The translations under genes were made by a program, and so were the position numbers. Below the pieces are notes generated by a model. That model had not been told where the DNA came from, did not search any database, and saw only the letters and a list, made by a program, of their open reading frames with translations. DNA of 64,000 bases from Malus domestica (lineage: Eukaryota > Streptophyta > Magnoliopsida > Rosales > Rosaceae): positions 9,618,001-9,682,000 of the forward strand of contig NC_091671.1 of the NCBI RefSeq assembly GCF_042453785.1, written 5' to 3'. Positions 21,220 through 32,730 of the stretch are shown one piece after another (positions within the stretch are counted from its first letter, which is position 1; each line of letters starts with the position of its first letter).

Positions 21220-21496
21220 AAATAATGTGTGTTTACAGGGGGAAATATTAAAGAAAATAAAAGGATCAAAACAGGTCTGGTTAACTAATGTGTGTTTACG
21301 GGGGTACCCCGGAAAAAAATTTGTGTAGTATGGGGGTGTGGATGGTTTGTTTGTGTAATTTGTGTAATGTTTTACGTAATGGAAGTGTTTTAAGCATAAC
21401 ATAAATGTGCTTAGTATTACATTTCTTGCTTATAGTGCTGGTCCCAGAGAAAAAAAGAAAATAAATAAGGGAATGTGAAATATATATATATATATA

Positions 21497-22445
21497 GGGA
21501 GACTTTGGATGCGGTTCTTAGTCATGAATATTTTTTTATTGAAACCTTGTTAGTTTTTAATTTTTGATTGAGATCCCTGAAATTAATGTGATAATTTATT
21601 TCTATGTACGTTACTATTTTTTTTTAAATTAAAAATTAGAAATTTTAGTTGTTTAATTAAATGAGATTTTAAATAAAAAACCATAATTTGTGGGATTAAA
21701 AATATTAAAATATAATCTACTATTGTGTGTGTGTGTGTGTAAACATGGGTACATTCATCAAAATTAACCAAAACAATCAAAACATGGGTACATTCTTCAA
21801 AATCACAAAAAAAAAAAGAAAAGATATTAGGCTTAATAACATTAGTAAATTTCTTCGGTTAAACTTGACATAGATACATTTTAAAATCAAAGAAAAAAGA
21901 ATGTACCCATATAAGTTTAAAAATGGATTAGAAAAAAATTGAATAGATTTTATATTAAAAAAATGGTACATTTTACATATAACAAATTTGTATATTTAAG
22001 AATGAGTACATTTTAAGATTAAAATGTTTTACATGAATGGGTACATATAATTAGCATGGGTACATTTAGCAAAATAAAAAGTACGAATAAAAAAAAATAT
22101 GGGTACAAATACAAATAAACTTTAAAAAATATGGGCACAAAAAGAAATTAATATATGGGTACAAATTAAAATTGAAAAGAAAATTGGTACAAATTAAAAA
22201 AAATTACAAATTAAAAATGGATACAAACTAAAACTAAAAATATATGATAAAAAATTTAGTCATAAATATAAATATACTAATTGTAACATTTTTAACATTA
22301 AATGAATATATTTAGAAATAAAAAATATTTAATTATTGAAATAATTAATGATTTAATAATACCAAGGACCTTGATCAAAAATTAAAAATTAATAAGATTT
22401 TAATCAATGGAGTAGTAAAAGGAAGGATGAGAACCTAATTTTTCC
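21497..22445. mobile_element. Non-autonomous Mutator-type element, 949 bp, copy 1
   Basis: It begins GGGAGACTTTGGATGCGG and ends CCTAATTTTTCC. It is nearly identical over its length to the copy at 40555-41501, where a clear 9-bp TSD is visible. Here it sits inside a TA microsatellite, so the TSD cannot be read. Unit B lacks it near 28970. The subterminal regions hold imperfect inverted copies of AGTTTTTAATTTTTGAT. The interior repeats the word GGGTACA many times and encodes nothing. Confidence 0.82.
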
Positions 22446-22613
22446 ATATATATATATATATATATATGTTAAGGCTTTTACTAAATAAAAATCTTTTGAT
22501 ATCTTATCAAGTTCCAAGTGCAGTAGCTGACATCTATCAAGTAAATTAGTAGGAGTTTAATTAATGGGATTTTTGTTTTTGTTTATGTAAAGCTTTAGAG
22601 AGCTTAACTAATA

Positions 22614-22802
22614 GGACTTTGATTGTCTGCCCTCCCCATGCCTTCTTATTTTTGTGGTCACGTTTAAGCCACATTAATATTTTATATTCTCATTACTTTT
22701 TGTCTTATTATTTCTATAAAAAAATCAATATAAAATGTTGACGTGACTTAACCGTGATCACAGAATATAGGAGGGCATGGAAAGGGTAGACAATCCTAGT
22801 CC
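22614..22802. mobile_element. Mutator-type MITE, 189 bp, private to unit A
   Basis: The terminal repeats are GGACTTTGATTGTCTGCCC at the left and GGACTAGGATTGTCTACCC at the right (reverse-complemented). The 9-bp TSD TAACTAATA lies at 22605-22613 and 22803-22811. Unit B has a single GCTTAACTAATAAGTT near 29189, the empty site. Confidence 0.88.
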
Positions 22803-22974
22803 TAACTAATAAGTTAAGTCGCGAGTGGTAGGCAGAAAGTCCAGTTATATAATTTAAAAGTCAGCAGTTAATTAAAGATTTACCCGAGAAAAAAAAAATT
22901 GATCAAATTTGACAAAGTTGTGTTAAGAGAGTAAAGACGATGATAATAATGATTTGCGGAAAAAAGCAAAGTTC

Positions 22975-23448
22975 AAAAAGACGCGGCGGGCTGGACCTAG
23001 CGTATAGACGGTTAGAAGGGTGTTTAGGCAAATTAAGCGGATTTAAGTAAATATATTATATTACGTATAAATAAATGTCTGTTTATATTTAATATATATA
23101 TATATGTATAATTTTATAATAAACTACAAAATAGAATGACATATATATTATGAAGTATTGGACATATAGGAACAAGCATATAATGTATCTTCATTTAAGT
23201 TTCAACAAGTCTTTACAATTTATTTAAAAAAAATGCAAAATGAAAGCTATCTATTTTCTGTCTAAGTGAGTCACAACCTAGTTGATGCCTAAGCAGGTTT
23301 GGGTGGGCTAAGTAGGTGCCTAGACAGTCTAGATGGGTGCATCAGTAGGTATAAGCGATATTTCTTAATTTTTAAATGTTTATACATTAATCGAGACGGT
23401 GATCAATTACCTAAAGTTTAGGTGATAATTTTTAGAACAGTGAAAAAA
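22975..23448. other. Insertion or retained segment private to unit A, about 470 bp
   Basis: Unit B reads straight from GCGGAAAAAAG to AAGTTGGATTTGCG near 29325, while unit A has about 470 extra bases. The extra DNA is rich in CTAGGC/GTGCCTAGAC-like words, seen in many plant repeats. I found no clear termini or TSD, so a deletion in B is equally possible. Confidence 0.5.
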
Positions 23449-23754
23449 AAAAGAAGTTGGATTTGCGAGAGTAATAAAAGCAGAAGCAGATCGCAGGAAA
23501 GTGGCCAAAGGTCCCATCTTTAGAAAAAGGAATTCGAATCTCTGAGGAGTATCTGATGGTAAGCAGGAACGAAGGGCACAGGTTGACACGGATATATAGC
23601 CTCTGAAGAAAGAAGAGAAAAAAAAAAGAAAAAATAAAGAAAGAGAAATTGTGGTTTACCAAAAAAAAAAAAGAAAAGAGAATGGTGAGCTTTAGAGCCA
23701 CAGAAATCTTTTGCTTCTTTTCTTTCTCGAAATTTGGCACTGTGCTATTACGTG

Positions 23755-23923
23755 GAGAAATTTTTAGTTGTGATGAAAACATAAGTGGTACACTATGTGT
23801 TTTAATAAGAATGGTAGGAAATTTTAATTTTTAAGTTATTAATTTTTTAGCACATATATCCCATTATTTGTTTTGTGACACGTGATATATCATCCCGTGT
23901 ACCGATCACACTGAAAAATCTCT
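23755..23923. mobile_element. Mutator-type MITE, 169 bp, private to unit A
   Basis: The 10-bp TSD CTATTACGTG lies at 23745-23754 and 23924-23933. The ends are GAGAAATTTTTAGTTGTGAT and AGAGATTTTTCAGTGTGATC (reverse-complemented right end). Unit B near 29810 has a single diverged CTATCACTTG, the empty site. Confidence 0.85.
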
Positions 23924-24684
23924 CTATTACGTGTTAGTGTTTACCCTTTTGCTTTAGGATGTATTTTCAATCCATTTCATATAGAATTTGAAATTTAAAC
24001 TTATTCAACAAGATAATGAAAGTTACTATTACTTGAGTGTGCAAAAATATTCAGGTTACTTCCTCTTTTCGTCTTTCGATGATTAGACATTTTTATGATG
24101 TCTCAAAGTACCGAATATTTAGAATCTTTTAGTTTTTATATTTTTAGTAAAAAGCAATCTTAAAGATTAAAAATTTGGAGCAAAACTCTAGAATTTTTGT
24201 TTTCTTGTTCATATTTGAAGGAATATTTTTTTTCTCAAACAATATTCACCAAATAACCCTTCCAAAGCCGTTTAAAATTAAAATCATGAATGAAGAATGA
24301 GCAATGCATCACAAAAATGAACAAGTGTGTGTACCAAAAAGTGTTGTAACTTGTGATACTCCCAACGGACTTTGGTAGCGCACACGATTGGCGACATGGC
24401 AAACTCAAAACCAAAGTTTTCGGTGCGGTTTAGAATTTTCAATCCAACTTGCACCTCTAATTTAAACAAACAAATGCAATCGTATATGGGATTATGTTGC
24501 AGTCCTATTAGATTATAAATGGGATTGTGTAAATTCTATTATATCTTGGATATCTTTTAGATTATATAATATCCTATTAGAGTTGTAGCCAAGACAGAGA
24601 GAAGGACCTTGGGAAGTGAGCCTTACCAGAATCTTGAAACGATCTGGTTGTAGCAATACCATGTCCCTGTGTAATAGGTTAGGC

Positions 24685-24883
24685 GGAAAGAGATCTTCTT
24701 CGGATCTCTTCCATCAAATTCATCCAATCAATTAATCCGGATCCTTGAATTTTGATCCAAGGGCTACAAACATGAGACTCCTTTAAAAGTTATAATAATT
24801 TTAGCTGTTGGATCAAATTTCAAGTGCCCGGATTAATTGATTGGATGGATTTGGTGGAAGAGAACTAGAGAGGATCTCTTTCC
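24685..24883. mobile_element. Mutator-type MITE, 199 bp, private to unit B
   Basis: Terminal repeats GGAAAGAGATC begin at each end. The perfect 9-bp TSD AGGTTAGGC lies at 24676-24684 and 24884-24892. Unit A has the empty site (AGTTTAGGTAAACAGGG near 18418). It is related in its interior to the element at 19094. Confidence 0.9.
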
Positions 24884-25157
24884 AGGTTAGGCAAACAGGG
24901 TATTGCTGCACTTTTGAGATGCAACAATACCATGTCTGAGAAATGATAAGGATACTTTTTTAAAATAAGACTCTCTGTAGACTCTTAAGTTAATGTTTAA
25001 TTTAATTTTCGTGCTAATATTATAAAATATTGTAAAAATATAAGATGAGTTGTTAACTTGATTTTCATGCCAATATTATAAAACATCGTAAAAATATAAA
25101 GTGAATCGTTAACTTAATTTTCATGCCAATATTATGAAACATCGTAAAAATACGAGG

Positions 25158-25676
25158 TGTTGATGCACAAAATCAGTGAGGATTTTGTTACAATAGAAAG
25201 TGTCAAGTTTGTGACCTTCGCTAGATTGCTCCGGTCACTAGTGTGGATAAGTATGTAAATGGATAGAGACAGAGAAGCAAGCAACACAATATGTACATGG
25301 TTCACCCAGATTGGCTACGTCCACAGAGTAAGGGAGTTCTAATTAATTGTGAAAGGTTTACAAAAGTACATAGGTTCAAGCTCTCCTTTAGTGAGTACTA
25401 GTGAATGATTTAGTACAAATGATATTAGAGATTATTGTGGGAGAATGATCTCCTTTTATAGAAGAGAGTTTCTAGCTTTGTTCTGGCCTTGACATGTGTC
25501 ATGCTGTGATTCGTCTTTGATGTTGACACATGTCGCCCTATGATTGGCCTCTTGGTGTTGACACTTGTTGCGCTGTGATTGGCCTCCTGGTTGGAGGAAA
25601 ACTCTTATAGGTCCTTGACGGTATAACGTTGACCGATGTTTGTTAGTTTCGGGATTTGTCAAGTATGGTACGAACA
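25158..25676. mobile_element. Solo LTR, 519 bp, private to unit B
   Basis: It starts TGTTGATGCACA and ends TACGAACA (TG...CA). The perfect 5-bp TSD CGAGG lies at 25153-25157 and 25677-25681. Unit A has the uninterrupted empty site (AGGAGGTGAGCC near 18631). Internally there are about three imperfect copies of a 35-40 bp unit containing TGATTGGCCT near 25490-25590. No internal retrotransposon sequence remains, consistent with recombination between two LTRs. Confidence 0.9.
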
Positions 25677-26279
25677 CGAGGTGAGCCTTGTTATCATATC
25701 TCTCAACAAAATAGTCTTACTCATTGCAAAAAATTAACAAAGGATGACAAAGATTGTAGATTGATGCTGCTTTATTGTGACCGTTCGTATACCCCAAACT
25801 CTATGTATAACTCGTACGACTGCTCCTCCCGTAAAACCCCACCGGTTCCTTCATTGGTTCCAATGTTATTTGATGTATAAAAATTTAAAAATTAAGATAC
25901 TTGGAAAGTAATATATTAAGAATTATCTTAAAATACTGTACAAAATTACAGATGGTTTATGACTTGCATTGCATTTCTACTTCGTTGACGAACAATTTAA
26001 ATAAATTTCTTTGCCAAACTCAGTTTTAAGCCTAGCTATCTCTGGCGGTTTCTGACCATTATAGACTCCCCAAAAATAATTTAAATAATTGATGGAACAA
26101 ACTATATTCTTTTACCCATAGAAATTGACCTAGCTTCAAACCCCTTCTCCAGTAAACCTACCTCTCTGACACACTGAAACCAAAGGGTAATTCTGTCTTT
26201 TGAACAATATTTTGGATTTCGAATAAGAAGTTTAGTCTATTTAGATGTGGGCACCATCATTATTGCAGGTTAATTCTAA

Positions 26280-26428
26280 GGAAAACTAATAAAAATGATT
26301 TGAAAATTTTGAGTTTTAACAATAAGGACAAAATAAATGGTAAAGTTAATAGTAACAAGATTGACTTTTTAATGTAAAAATATGATTTTTCGTTAAAGTG
26401 AACGGTACCAGAAACTTTTAAAATTCCC
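26280..26428. mobile_element. Mutator-type MITE, 149 bp, private to unit B
   Basis: It starts GGAAAACTAATAAAAATG and ends AAAATTCCC. The 10-bp TSD TTAATTCTAA lies at 26270-26279 and 26429-26438. Unit A has a single GTTAATTCTAAC near 19388. A fragment with the same TGATTTTTC.TTAAAGTGAAC.GTA core lies near 53168-53223. Confidence 0.88.
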
Positions 26429-26499
26429 TTAATTCTAACCCCCTCTCTAATTCGGATTAAATTATAAGGTGGTTTGATATAGAAAACTTTAATTGTTTA

Positions 26500-26878
26500 G
26501 ACCATCTTCAAAGGAGATGTCAAATATGTTAAATAGGATCAAAAAACATTTAAGTGTTCTCCAATGGATATGCCATCTATGATGTGGCATGTGAGTCATT
26601 TGATTCCTTACTTTCTAGATGCCTTTTTTTACAACAAACAAAGAAGGAGTAAAAAAATTTAATTTAATTTTTAATGCATAGGTCCCATTAACAACCAATA
26701 GAATAAAAACTAAAACTAATTTTGATTAATGTAACTCTAGGCCTAATAAAATAACAAAATAAATATTTGACACATCCATTGGAAAAGAAGAGAATTTAGC
26801 ACTTGTATTCAATTTGTCACATCAACCATCAAATAAAATTTTGACATACTATATTTGACATCTTCTTTGAAGATGCTC
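26500..26878. mobile_element. PIF/Harbinger MITE, copy 2, private to unit B
   Basis: The ends are GACCATCTTCAAAGGAGATG and GAGCATCTTCAAAGAAGATG (reverse-complemented right end). The TSD is TTA (26497-26499 and 26879-26881). Unit A near 19450 reads ATTGTTTACTT without the insert. It is the same family as the elements at 5772 and 42616. Confidence 0.9.
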
Positions 26879-27058
26879 TTACTTCCAATTACTGATGAAC
26901 GATCTATACGTTTAGCACTAATCATGCTACTACAATACTTGTGTTTGGATTGGGAACTTATTCAAAACGACACAAACAATCGTTCTCTATGACAATGAGT
27001 TAGATGTTGTCACTTTTAAGGAATTTGAATCCCATCCGGCTTCAAATTGTGGAGATCT

Positions 27059-27225
27059 TAGGGATCCTCATATCATAGCCGTTCATTGTACATCGTGCGG
27101 TTAAAAATTATTTTAAATTATTTATTTAAAATTAAATACAAACAGTGCCTAACGAAAATTTATCGCACGATATACGATGAATGGTTAAATGTGAAGATCC
27201 CTAGGATCCTCGGAAAGAGAATCTG
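27059..27225. mobile_element. Degenerate MITE-like foldback in unit B
   Basis: Inverted sequences around GGGATCCTCA and GAAGATCCCTAGGATCCT flank an AT-rich core containing ATTTAAAATTAAATACAAAC. Related cores occur near 19710-19800 and 29490-29560, so this looks like a repeated MITE family. Its ends are not fixed. Confidence 0.45.
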
Positions 27226-27703
27226 AAGATGATCATCATCCACTTACAAGTGGTCTATTATTTATATATAGTTATTTTATTTTTCCGCTTAAGGAACACG
27301 AATATGTGAATATGTGAAAAACATGAATAGCTTTTAATTATTTGTGATTCTGTGTGGACAACTAATAGAGCTGAACAATAAACACCATATTATTTAACTC
27401 TACTCATAACATTCAGATTCTATTATTAGGTACAGTGTATACCGAATGAATGAAGCGTGGAATGCTTTATCTTATGATAACAGTAACGAATTCAAAAGGA
27501 CAAGACCCCCGAATTAATTTAAATAATCAATGGAAAGATTTGATAAATCCTATAAAATTATGGGAAGACCTAACAAACGTAAGCTAGTACTGTCACTGTG
27601 TACTACCAAGAAAAAGGCATGCTCACGTAAACCCCCCACCAACGTTCCGACACACTGAAACTTAAGGGCAATTACGGCTTTTCACTCACACCATGGCTCC
27701 ATA

Positions 27704-27742
27704 CACGTGGCTCGGTGTATGGCATTTCTCTTCTCTATAAAA
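27704..27742 (+). promoter_or_regulatory. G-box/ABRE and TATA box of thaumatin-like gene 2
   Basis: CACGTGG at 27704-27710 and TATAAAA at 27736-27742 have the same spacing as in the unit A copy, in otherwise diverged flanking DNA. Confidence 0.65.
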
Positions 27743-27797
27743 CCCTACCCAAGACCCTACACTTTCCCACATTCATTTATCCAGAAAATTAAGAGAA

Positions 27798-28586
27798 ATG
27801 GCTCCCTCTCGCTCTTACTCTCGTTCACTCCCACTCCTCTCCGCCACCACTCTCCTGATCCTCTCCGCCACATTCCTGATCCTCTCCACCGTTGCCCACG
27901 CCACTAAGCATCCACAATCCATCCTGACTGTCGTCAACAACTGCCCCTTCCCCATCTGGCCCGCCATCCAGCCCAACTCCGGCCACCCCGTCCTTCAACG
28001 CGGCGGCTTCTTCCTCAAACCCTTCAACCATCGCTCCTTCCCCGCCCCCATCCAGCCCTGGTCCGGCCGCATCTGGGCCCGCACCCATTGCACCCAAAAG
28101 GGACCTCGCCTCTCCTGCCTCACCGGCGACTGCGGCGGCCGTCTCGAGTGCAACGGAGCCGGAGGCGCTGCCCCGTCCACCCTTGCGCAGATAGACCTCC
28201 ACCAAGGCGGCCCCCGCGACCTATTCTCCTACGGCGTCAGCCTCGTCGACGGCTTCAACGTCCCCATGACCGTCACCCCTCACAAGGGCCAAGGCCGGTG
28301 CCCCGTCGTCGGTTGCAAGGCCGACCTGCTCGCCACGTGTCCCGACCGACTGAAGGTGAAGTCACCGAAGGGCGTCGTGGCGTGCAAGAGCGGGTGCGAG
28401 GCGTTCGGCACGGACAAGCTGTGCTGTCGGAACCACTACAACAGCCCCCAGACTTGTCGGGCTTCGAGCTACTCGCAGTTCTTCAAGCACGCGTGTCCCA
28501 CCACCTTCACGTTCGCCTACGACAGCCCTCCGCTCATGCACCAGTGCTCGTCGCCACGCGAGCTCAAGGTCATCTTCTGTCCCTAG
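27798..28586 (+). CDS. Thaumatin-like protein (PR-5 family), copy 2
   Basis: An intronless frame of 262 aa. The mature protein differs from copy 1 at only two places by eye: Ala for Val in the TL(A/V)QID segment, and Ile for Leu four residues from the C-terminus. The signal peptide is four residues longer (extra Arg/Ser repeats near the start) and otherwise alike. The 16 cysteines, GRIWARTHC, CPVVGCKADLLATCP and the FCP terminus are all present, and the acidic cleft has the same non-canonical residues as copy 1. It is secreted, PR-5 type, and of high GC content. Both copies look intact, with equivalent core promoters and AATAAA signals, so both may be expressed. Confidence 0.93.
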   Translation: MAPSRSYSRSLPLLSATTLLILSATFLILSTVAHATKHPQSILTVVNNCPFPIWPAIQPNSGHPVLQRGGFFLKPFNHRSFPAPIQPWSGRIWARTHCTQKGPRLSCLTGDCGGRLECNGAGGAAPSTLAQIDLHQGGPRDLFSYGVSLVDGFNVPMTVTPHKGQGRCPVVGCKADLLATCPDRLKVKSPKGVVACKSGCEAFGTDKLCCRNHYNSPQTCRASSYSQFFKHACPTTFTFAYDSPPLMHQCSSPRELKVIFCP

Positions 28587-28667
28587 ACAGTGAGGCGTAT
28601 GGTTCCAGCTTCCAACTGGTTCAACACTTCAACGTGCAGTTGAGTCGCTGTCCTCGTTTTTAATTAC

Positions 28668-28673
28668 AATAAA
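28668..28673 (+). terminator. Poly(A) signal AATAAA, thaumatin-like gene 2
   Basis: AATAAA lies 82 bp after the stop, in the same context as in copy 1. Confidence 0.5.
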
Positions 28674-29403
28674 AAATAATGTGTGTTTACGGGGGGAAAT
28701 ATTAAAGAAAATAAAAGGATCAAAACAGGTCTGGTTAACTAATGTGTGTTTACGGGGGTACCCTGGAAAAATTTTGTGTATTATGGGGCTGTGGACGGTT
28801 TGTTTGTGTAATTTGTGTAATGTTTAGGGATGGTTATGTAATGGAAGTGTTTTAAACATAACAGAATTGTGCTTAGTATTACGTTTCTTGCTTTGTTGTT
28901 TTATTTTTTATGGCCAAATAAAATTAGTGTTGGTACTAGAGAAAAAAAGAAAATAATTAAGGGAATGTGACATATATATGTTAAGGTTTTTACTAAATAA
29001 AAATCTTTGATATCTTATAAAAGAGAGAACCGAGATGGAACTCAAGAAGTCCGAAACATGGGTGCAGGGTTTGTGACAATTAAAGCATCTTCCAAGTTCC
29101 AAGTGCAGTAAGCTGACATCTATCAAGTTAATTAGTAGGAGTTTAATTAATGGGATTTTTGTTTTTGTTTATTTAAAGCTTTCGAGGGCTTAACTAATAA
29201 GTTAATCTCCAGTTATATAATTTAAAAGTGAGCAGTTAATTAAAGATTAACCCGAGAAAAAAATTTGATCAAATTTGACAAAGTTGTATTAAGAGAGTAT
29301 AGACGATGATAATAATAATTTGCGGAAAAAAGAAGTTGGATTTGCGAAAGTTAGTAAAAGCAGAAGCAGATCGCAGGGAAGTGGCCAAAGGTTCCATCTT
29401 TAG

Positions 29404-29620
29404 AATCTTGTTGGCCATCAAACCCAGATCGTCGCCGGATCTTTTTTATGAGGATTTGAAGGATCTTGTGTGATCATAAATTATTTTAAATATTTTTATT
29501 TAAAATTAAATACAAACCGTATTAAATAAAAACTGACAGCATGATACACAATGAATGAACACGATTCACATATTCTTAGAATTCTCATCAAAAGAATCCG
29601 GAAATGATCGTTGGCCATTT
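29404..29620. mobile_element. MITE-like insertion private to unit B
   Basis: Unit A reads CATCTTTAGAAAAAGGAATTCGAATCTCTGAGG. Unit B has about 200 bp more between TTTAGAA and TAATCTCTGAGG. The insert contains the ATTTAAAATTAAATACAAAC core also seen near 19715 and 27120, and GGATC words near both ends. No clean TSD was found. Confidence 0.5.
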
Positions 29621-29674
29621 TTAATCTCTGAGGAGTATCAGATGGGTGCACGAACGAAGGGCACAGGTTGACAC

Positions 29675-29675
<1 letters not shown>

Positions 29676-29711
<36 letters not shown>
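29676..29711. repeat. (TA)n microsatellite expanded in unit B
   Basis: Unit B has about 18 TA units where unit A has only GATATATAGCC (near 23590). This is a direct case of microsatellite growth after the duplication. Confidence 0.9.
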
Positions 29712-29712
<1 letters not shown>

Positions 29713-30418
29713 CCTCTGAAGAAAAAAGAAGAGACAAAAATAAATAAATAAATAAAAAGAAAGCCAAACAAATTTTTTGCTTCTTTTCTTTCTCGAAATT
29801 TGGCACTGTGCTATCACTTGTAAGTGTTTACCCTTTTGCTTTAGGATGCACTAGCAGGAATACCAACGCTTTACTACGGGTATTCAATCAATGTATAATA
29901 TTCATAAAAAAATTAACTAAAAATGCTACAACAATACAATCACATTCTTAAATGTATCAATTCAGATAACGCACATTTTACATGAGTAACGCTCACAAAA
30001 CCACACATTTAGACAATCATCTCCAAATGAAAGAAAAAGCAAGAGATAGGTGAATTGATACATAAAATAAGCAATTTAATTTACATTGCTACTCTATTAA
30101 GTTGACATCGAGAGCCAATATACAATCAAAATTACTTTAAGGAAAGTTTACGTTGACAAAAGTTGCAATGACATTCTATAGTTACACCTTTAAACCTTTA
30201 AATAAAAGACATTCTATAGTTACAAAACCGCTATGAATGAATATACCTCAAAAAGCCAAAGCCCCAAGTGTTCCCTTCGAGTATCTAAATTTCTGAAATT
30301 CACAAACATAGAAAATCCATCACCACTAATCCTGTAACAGTAACTAACTTCGAAATTTTCCCTAAATATTAGAGACCACTCACTCCAGACACAAACTATC
30401 TAAACCCTAAACCTTACA

Positions 30419-30845
30419 TATACACACATCTACATGTACATACACACACACACGCACACAGATGCATGCATACATACATATATACATGTACATACACACA
30501 CAGCATGCATACATACATATACATGTACATACACACAAATGCATGCATGCATACATACATACGCGCATGTATGTACAGAAACAGATGCATATATACAGAT
30601 GTATGCATGCACATACACATAAACAGATGCATATATACAGATGTATGCATGCACATACACACACATATGCATACATACATACACATACATGTGCATACAC
30701 ACACAGATGCATACATACATATATACATGCACACAGATATACATATATTTATACAGATGCCTATACATATATCTAGACATATACTTTGGTATATACTGAT
30801 ACATATACTTGCACATACATTTATACACATGCACACATATAAATT
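30419..30845. repeat. Compound tetranucleotide/dinucleotide microsatellite
   Basis: About 430 bp of ACAT, ATAC, ACAC and GCAT words in changing order. It produces several long spurious open frames rich in Cys/Tyr/Val or His/Thr on both strands. Confidence 0.9.
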
Positions 30846-32265
30846 GCACTTTTCAGCAAATGGGAGTGTTTCACAATTGTAAAAATGTGTAGTTAGTTAA
30901 AGAGTTTTTTACATGTACACAGACATACATATAGATGTACACACTCTAAAAACATGTTTAGTTAAAGGGTTCCAATTCAAATCACAAAACAAAAACTTCT
31001 TGAAAAAAAAAAGTTTTTAATGCTAATCACCAAAAAATGGCAGCAACTTAACAACAACTAACAACACTCTAGAATTCATTGGCAAAAGATAAACACATAC
31101 ATTTATAAAATTCATTAGCAAAAGATAAACACATACGGAAAATGAAACCTAGATTAATCCGCAAACAGTTAAAGGAGCAACGTTTTTTAAAGGTTTTTTA
31201 AAGAACCCTAATTAATCACATCGTTGTCCAATAATAAACACCAAATGAAAAACGTTTTGCACAAACCACACAAAAATATTTTGGATAAACAAATAAGTAA
31301 GCCACAAATAGTTATAGTCGCACAACATTAAAAATTTAGGGTTAGTGAATGAAACTTGTAATGCAAAATCCTGAGTTGGCGGTACGTTTCCTGCAATCCA
31401 TAAACAAGAAAAGAACAATTAGTTTTCTTGTTCTCAAACAATCTAAATAAAAACATCTCATTTAAATTGGTCAAAGGGTTTTACACACTAATTACCAATT
31501 CAAATCACAGAACAAAAACTTCTTAAAAAAAAAAACTTTTTAACACTAATTACCAAAAAATGGCAGCAACTTAACAACAACTAAAATAGTCTAAACAGAA
31601 GCTAACAATACGGTCAAAGGGTTTATTATAGGCATAAATATTTGCACACACACACACACACATATATGCACATACACAGACACAGAGGCACAAATACAAA
31701 TAATTTAAAACAGAGCTCAATTTAAAAATGGCATTCTTTTAAGAAAATCACAGATTGTAAATCAGTCTGTTGTGTTTACTGATTTTGTTCCAATTCAAAT
31801 CACAGAACAAAAACTTCTTTTAAATTTTTTTTTAATACTAATTACCAAAAAATGGCAACAACTTAACAACAACTAACAACAGTCTAAACAGAAGCTAACA
31901 ATACATTCAAAGGGTTTATTACAACCAGAAATATTGTAATTAAACACGAATGGCAAAGCTCAGATGAAAAAATTGAAAACGCAAAAAAAAGTGAAGGAAC
32001 GAACCTTGGAAAAATGTTCAGACAGAGAGGAACCGAGAATGAGAAGAAAAACCCAAAAGCAACCAAGTATATAGAGACCCAGAAAATCCCCAAATTGATT
32101 AAAAAAAAACAAAAGTCTAACCTAACCAAACATGGAAAAAAGATTTGCAAATTTTTTTTTTGACCTTTCAATCACCACATGCACGCAACCATAAATGCAA
32201 GAAACAATATAAAAAAGTAAAAATTTGGTACAAAATGTAAGTTGAAACAAAGCTTATCTGACGAT

Positions 32266-32730
32266 GCAACAGAGAATGGGCAGTGATCCCGACCCCTACC
32301 TCTCCCCTCCCGCTCTTTCTCTCTCTATCTCTATTTGCTTCTATCTCTCTGTCTCTCTGTGATGGCATAGGTTGAACAAAGAAGAACGAAATAATGGGGA
32401 ACAACCTAACCCCAATCCCTTTGAAACCCTAAGAGCGAAATGACGACTCCACCCTCTAACTTGTAATCCTCATCGTGCGATCTGAAGCACAGATAGGCAG
32501 TCATCCCAACCCCTACCTCTACCCTCTCGCTCTCTCTCTATCTGTCTCTATCTCTCTATCTCTTTATCACAGCTCTATCTCTCTGTCTCTCTGTCATGGC
32601 TAGGTTGAAGAAAGAAAAAGGAAACGATGGGAACAACCTAACCCCAATCCCTCTAAAACCCTAAGAACGTAATGACAACTCCACCCCTCTAACTTGTAAT
32701 CCTGATGGTGCGATCTGAAGCCCAGATGGG
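32266..32730. repeat. Imperfect tandem repeat, two units of about 230 bp
   Basis: The two units begin with CCCCTACCTCT..TCTCTCT and end with ..CTCTAACTTGTAATCCT and GTGCGATCTGAAGC. They share CAACCTAACCCCAATCCCT and GAC(G/A)ACTCCACCC. This is part of the larger insertion block. Confidence 0.75.

Larger units (their letters stand above)
18335..24592 (+). repeat. Tandem duplication unit A (carries thaumatin-like gene 1)
   Basis: Unit A matches unit B (24593 to about 40016) in the same order along its length. Landmarks are GACCTTGGGAAGTGAGCC (18345 versus 24604), the thaumatin gene (20356 versus 27798), the AAAAGAAGTTGGATTTGCG segment (about 23449 versus 29331) and ATGAATGAAGAATGAGCAAT (24286 versus 39406). 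The end of A abuts the start of B, as in a direct tandem duplication. Insertions private to A lie at 19094, 21497, 22614, about 22975 and 23755. Breakpoints are estimated to within tens of bases. Confidence 0.85.

Noticed and set aside
30407-30882. Cys/Tyr/Val-rich and His/Thr-rich open frames of 100-140 residues on both strands
   Set aside because: They are translations of an ACAT/ACAC microsatellite, with no codon structure.
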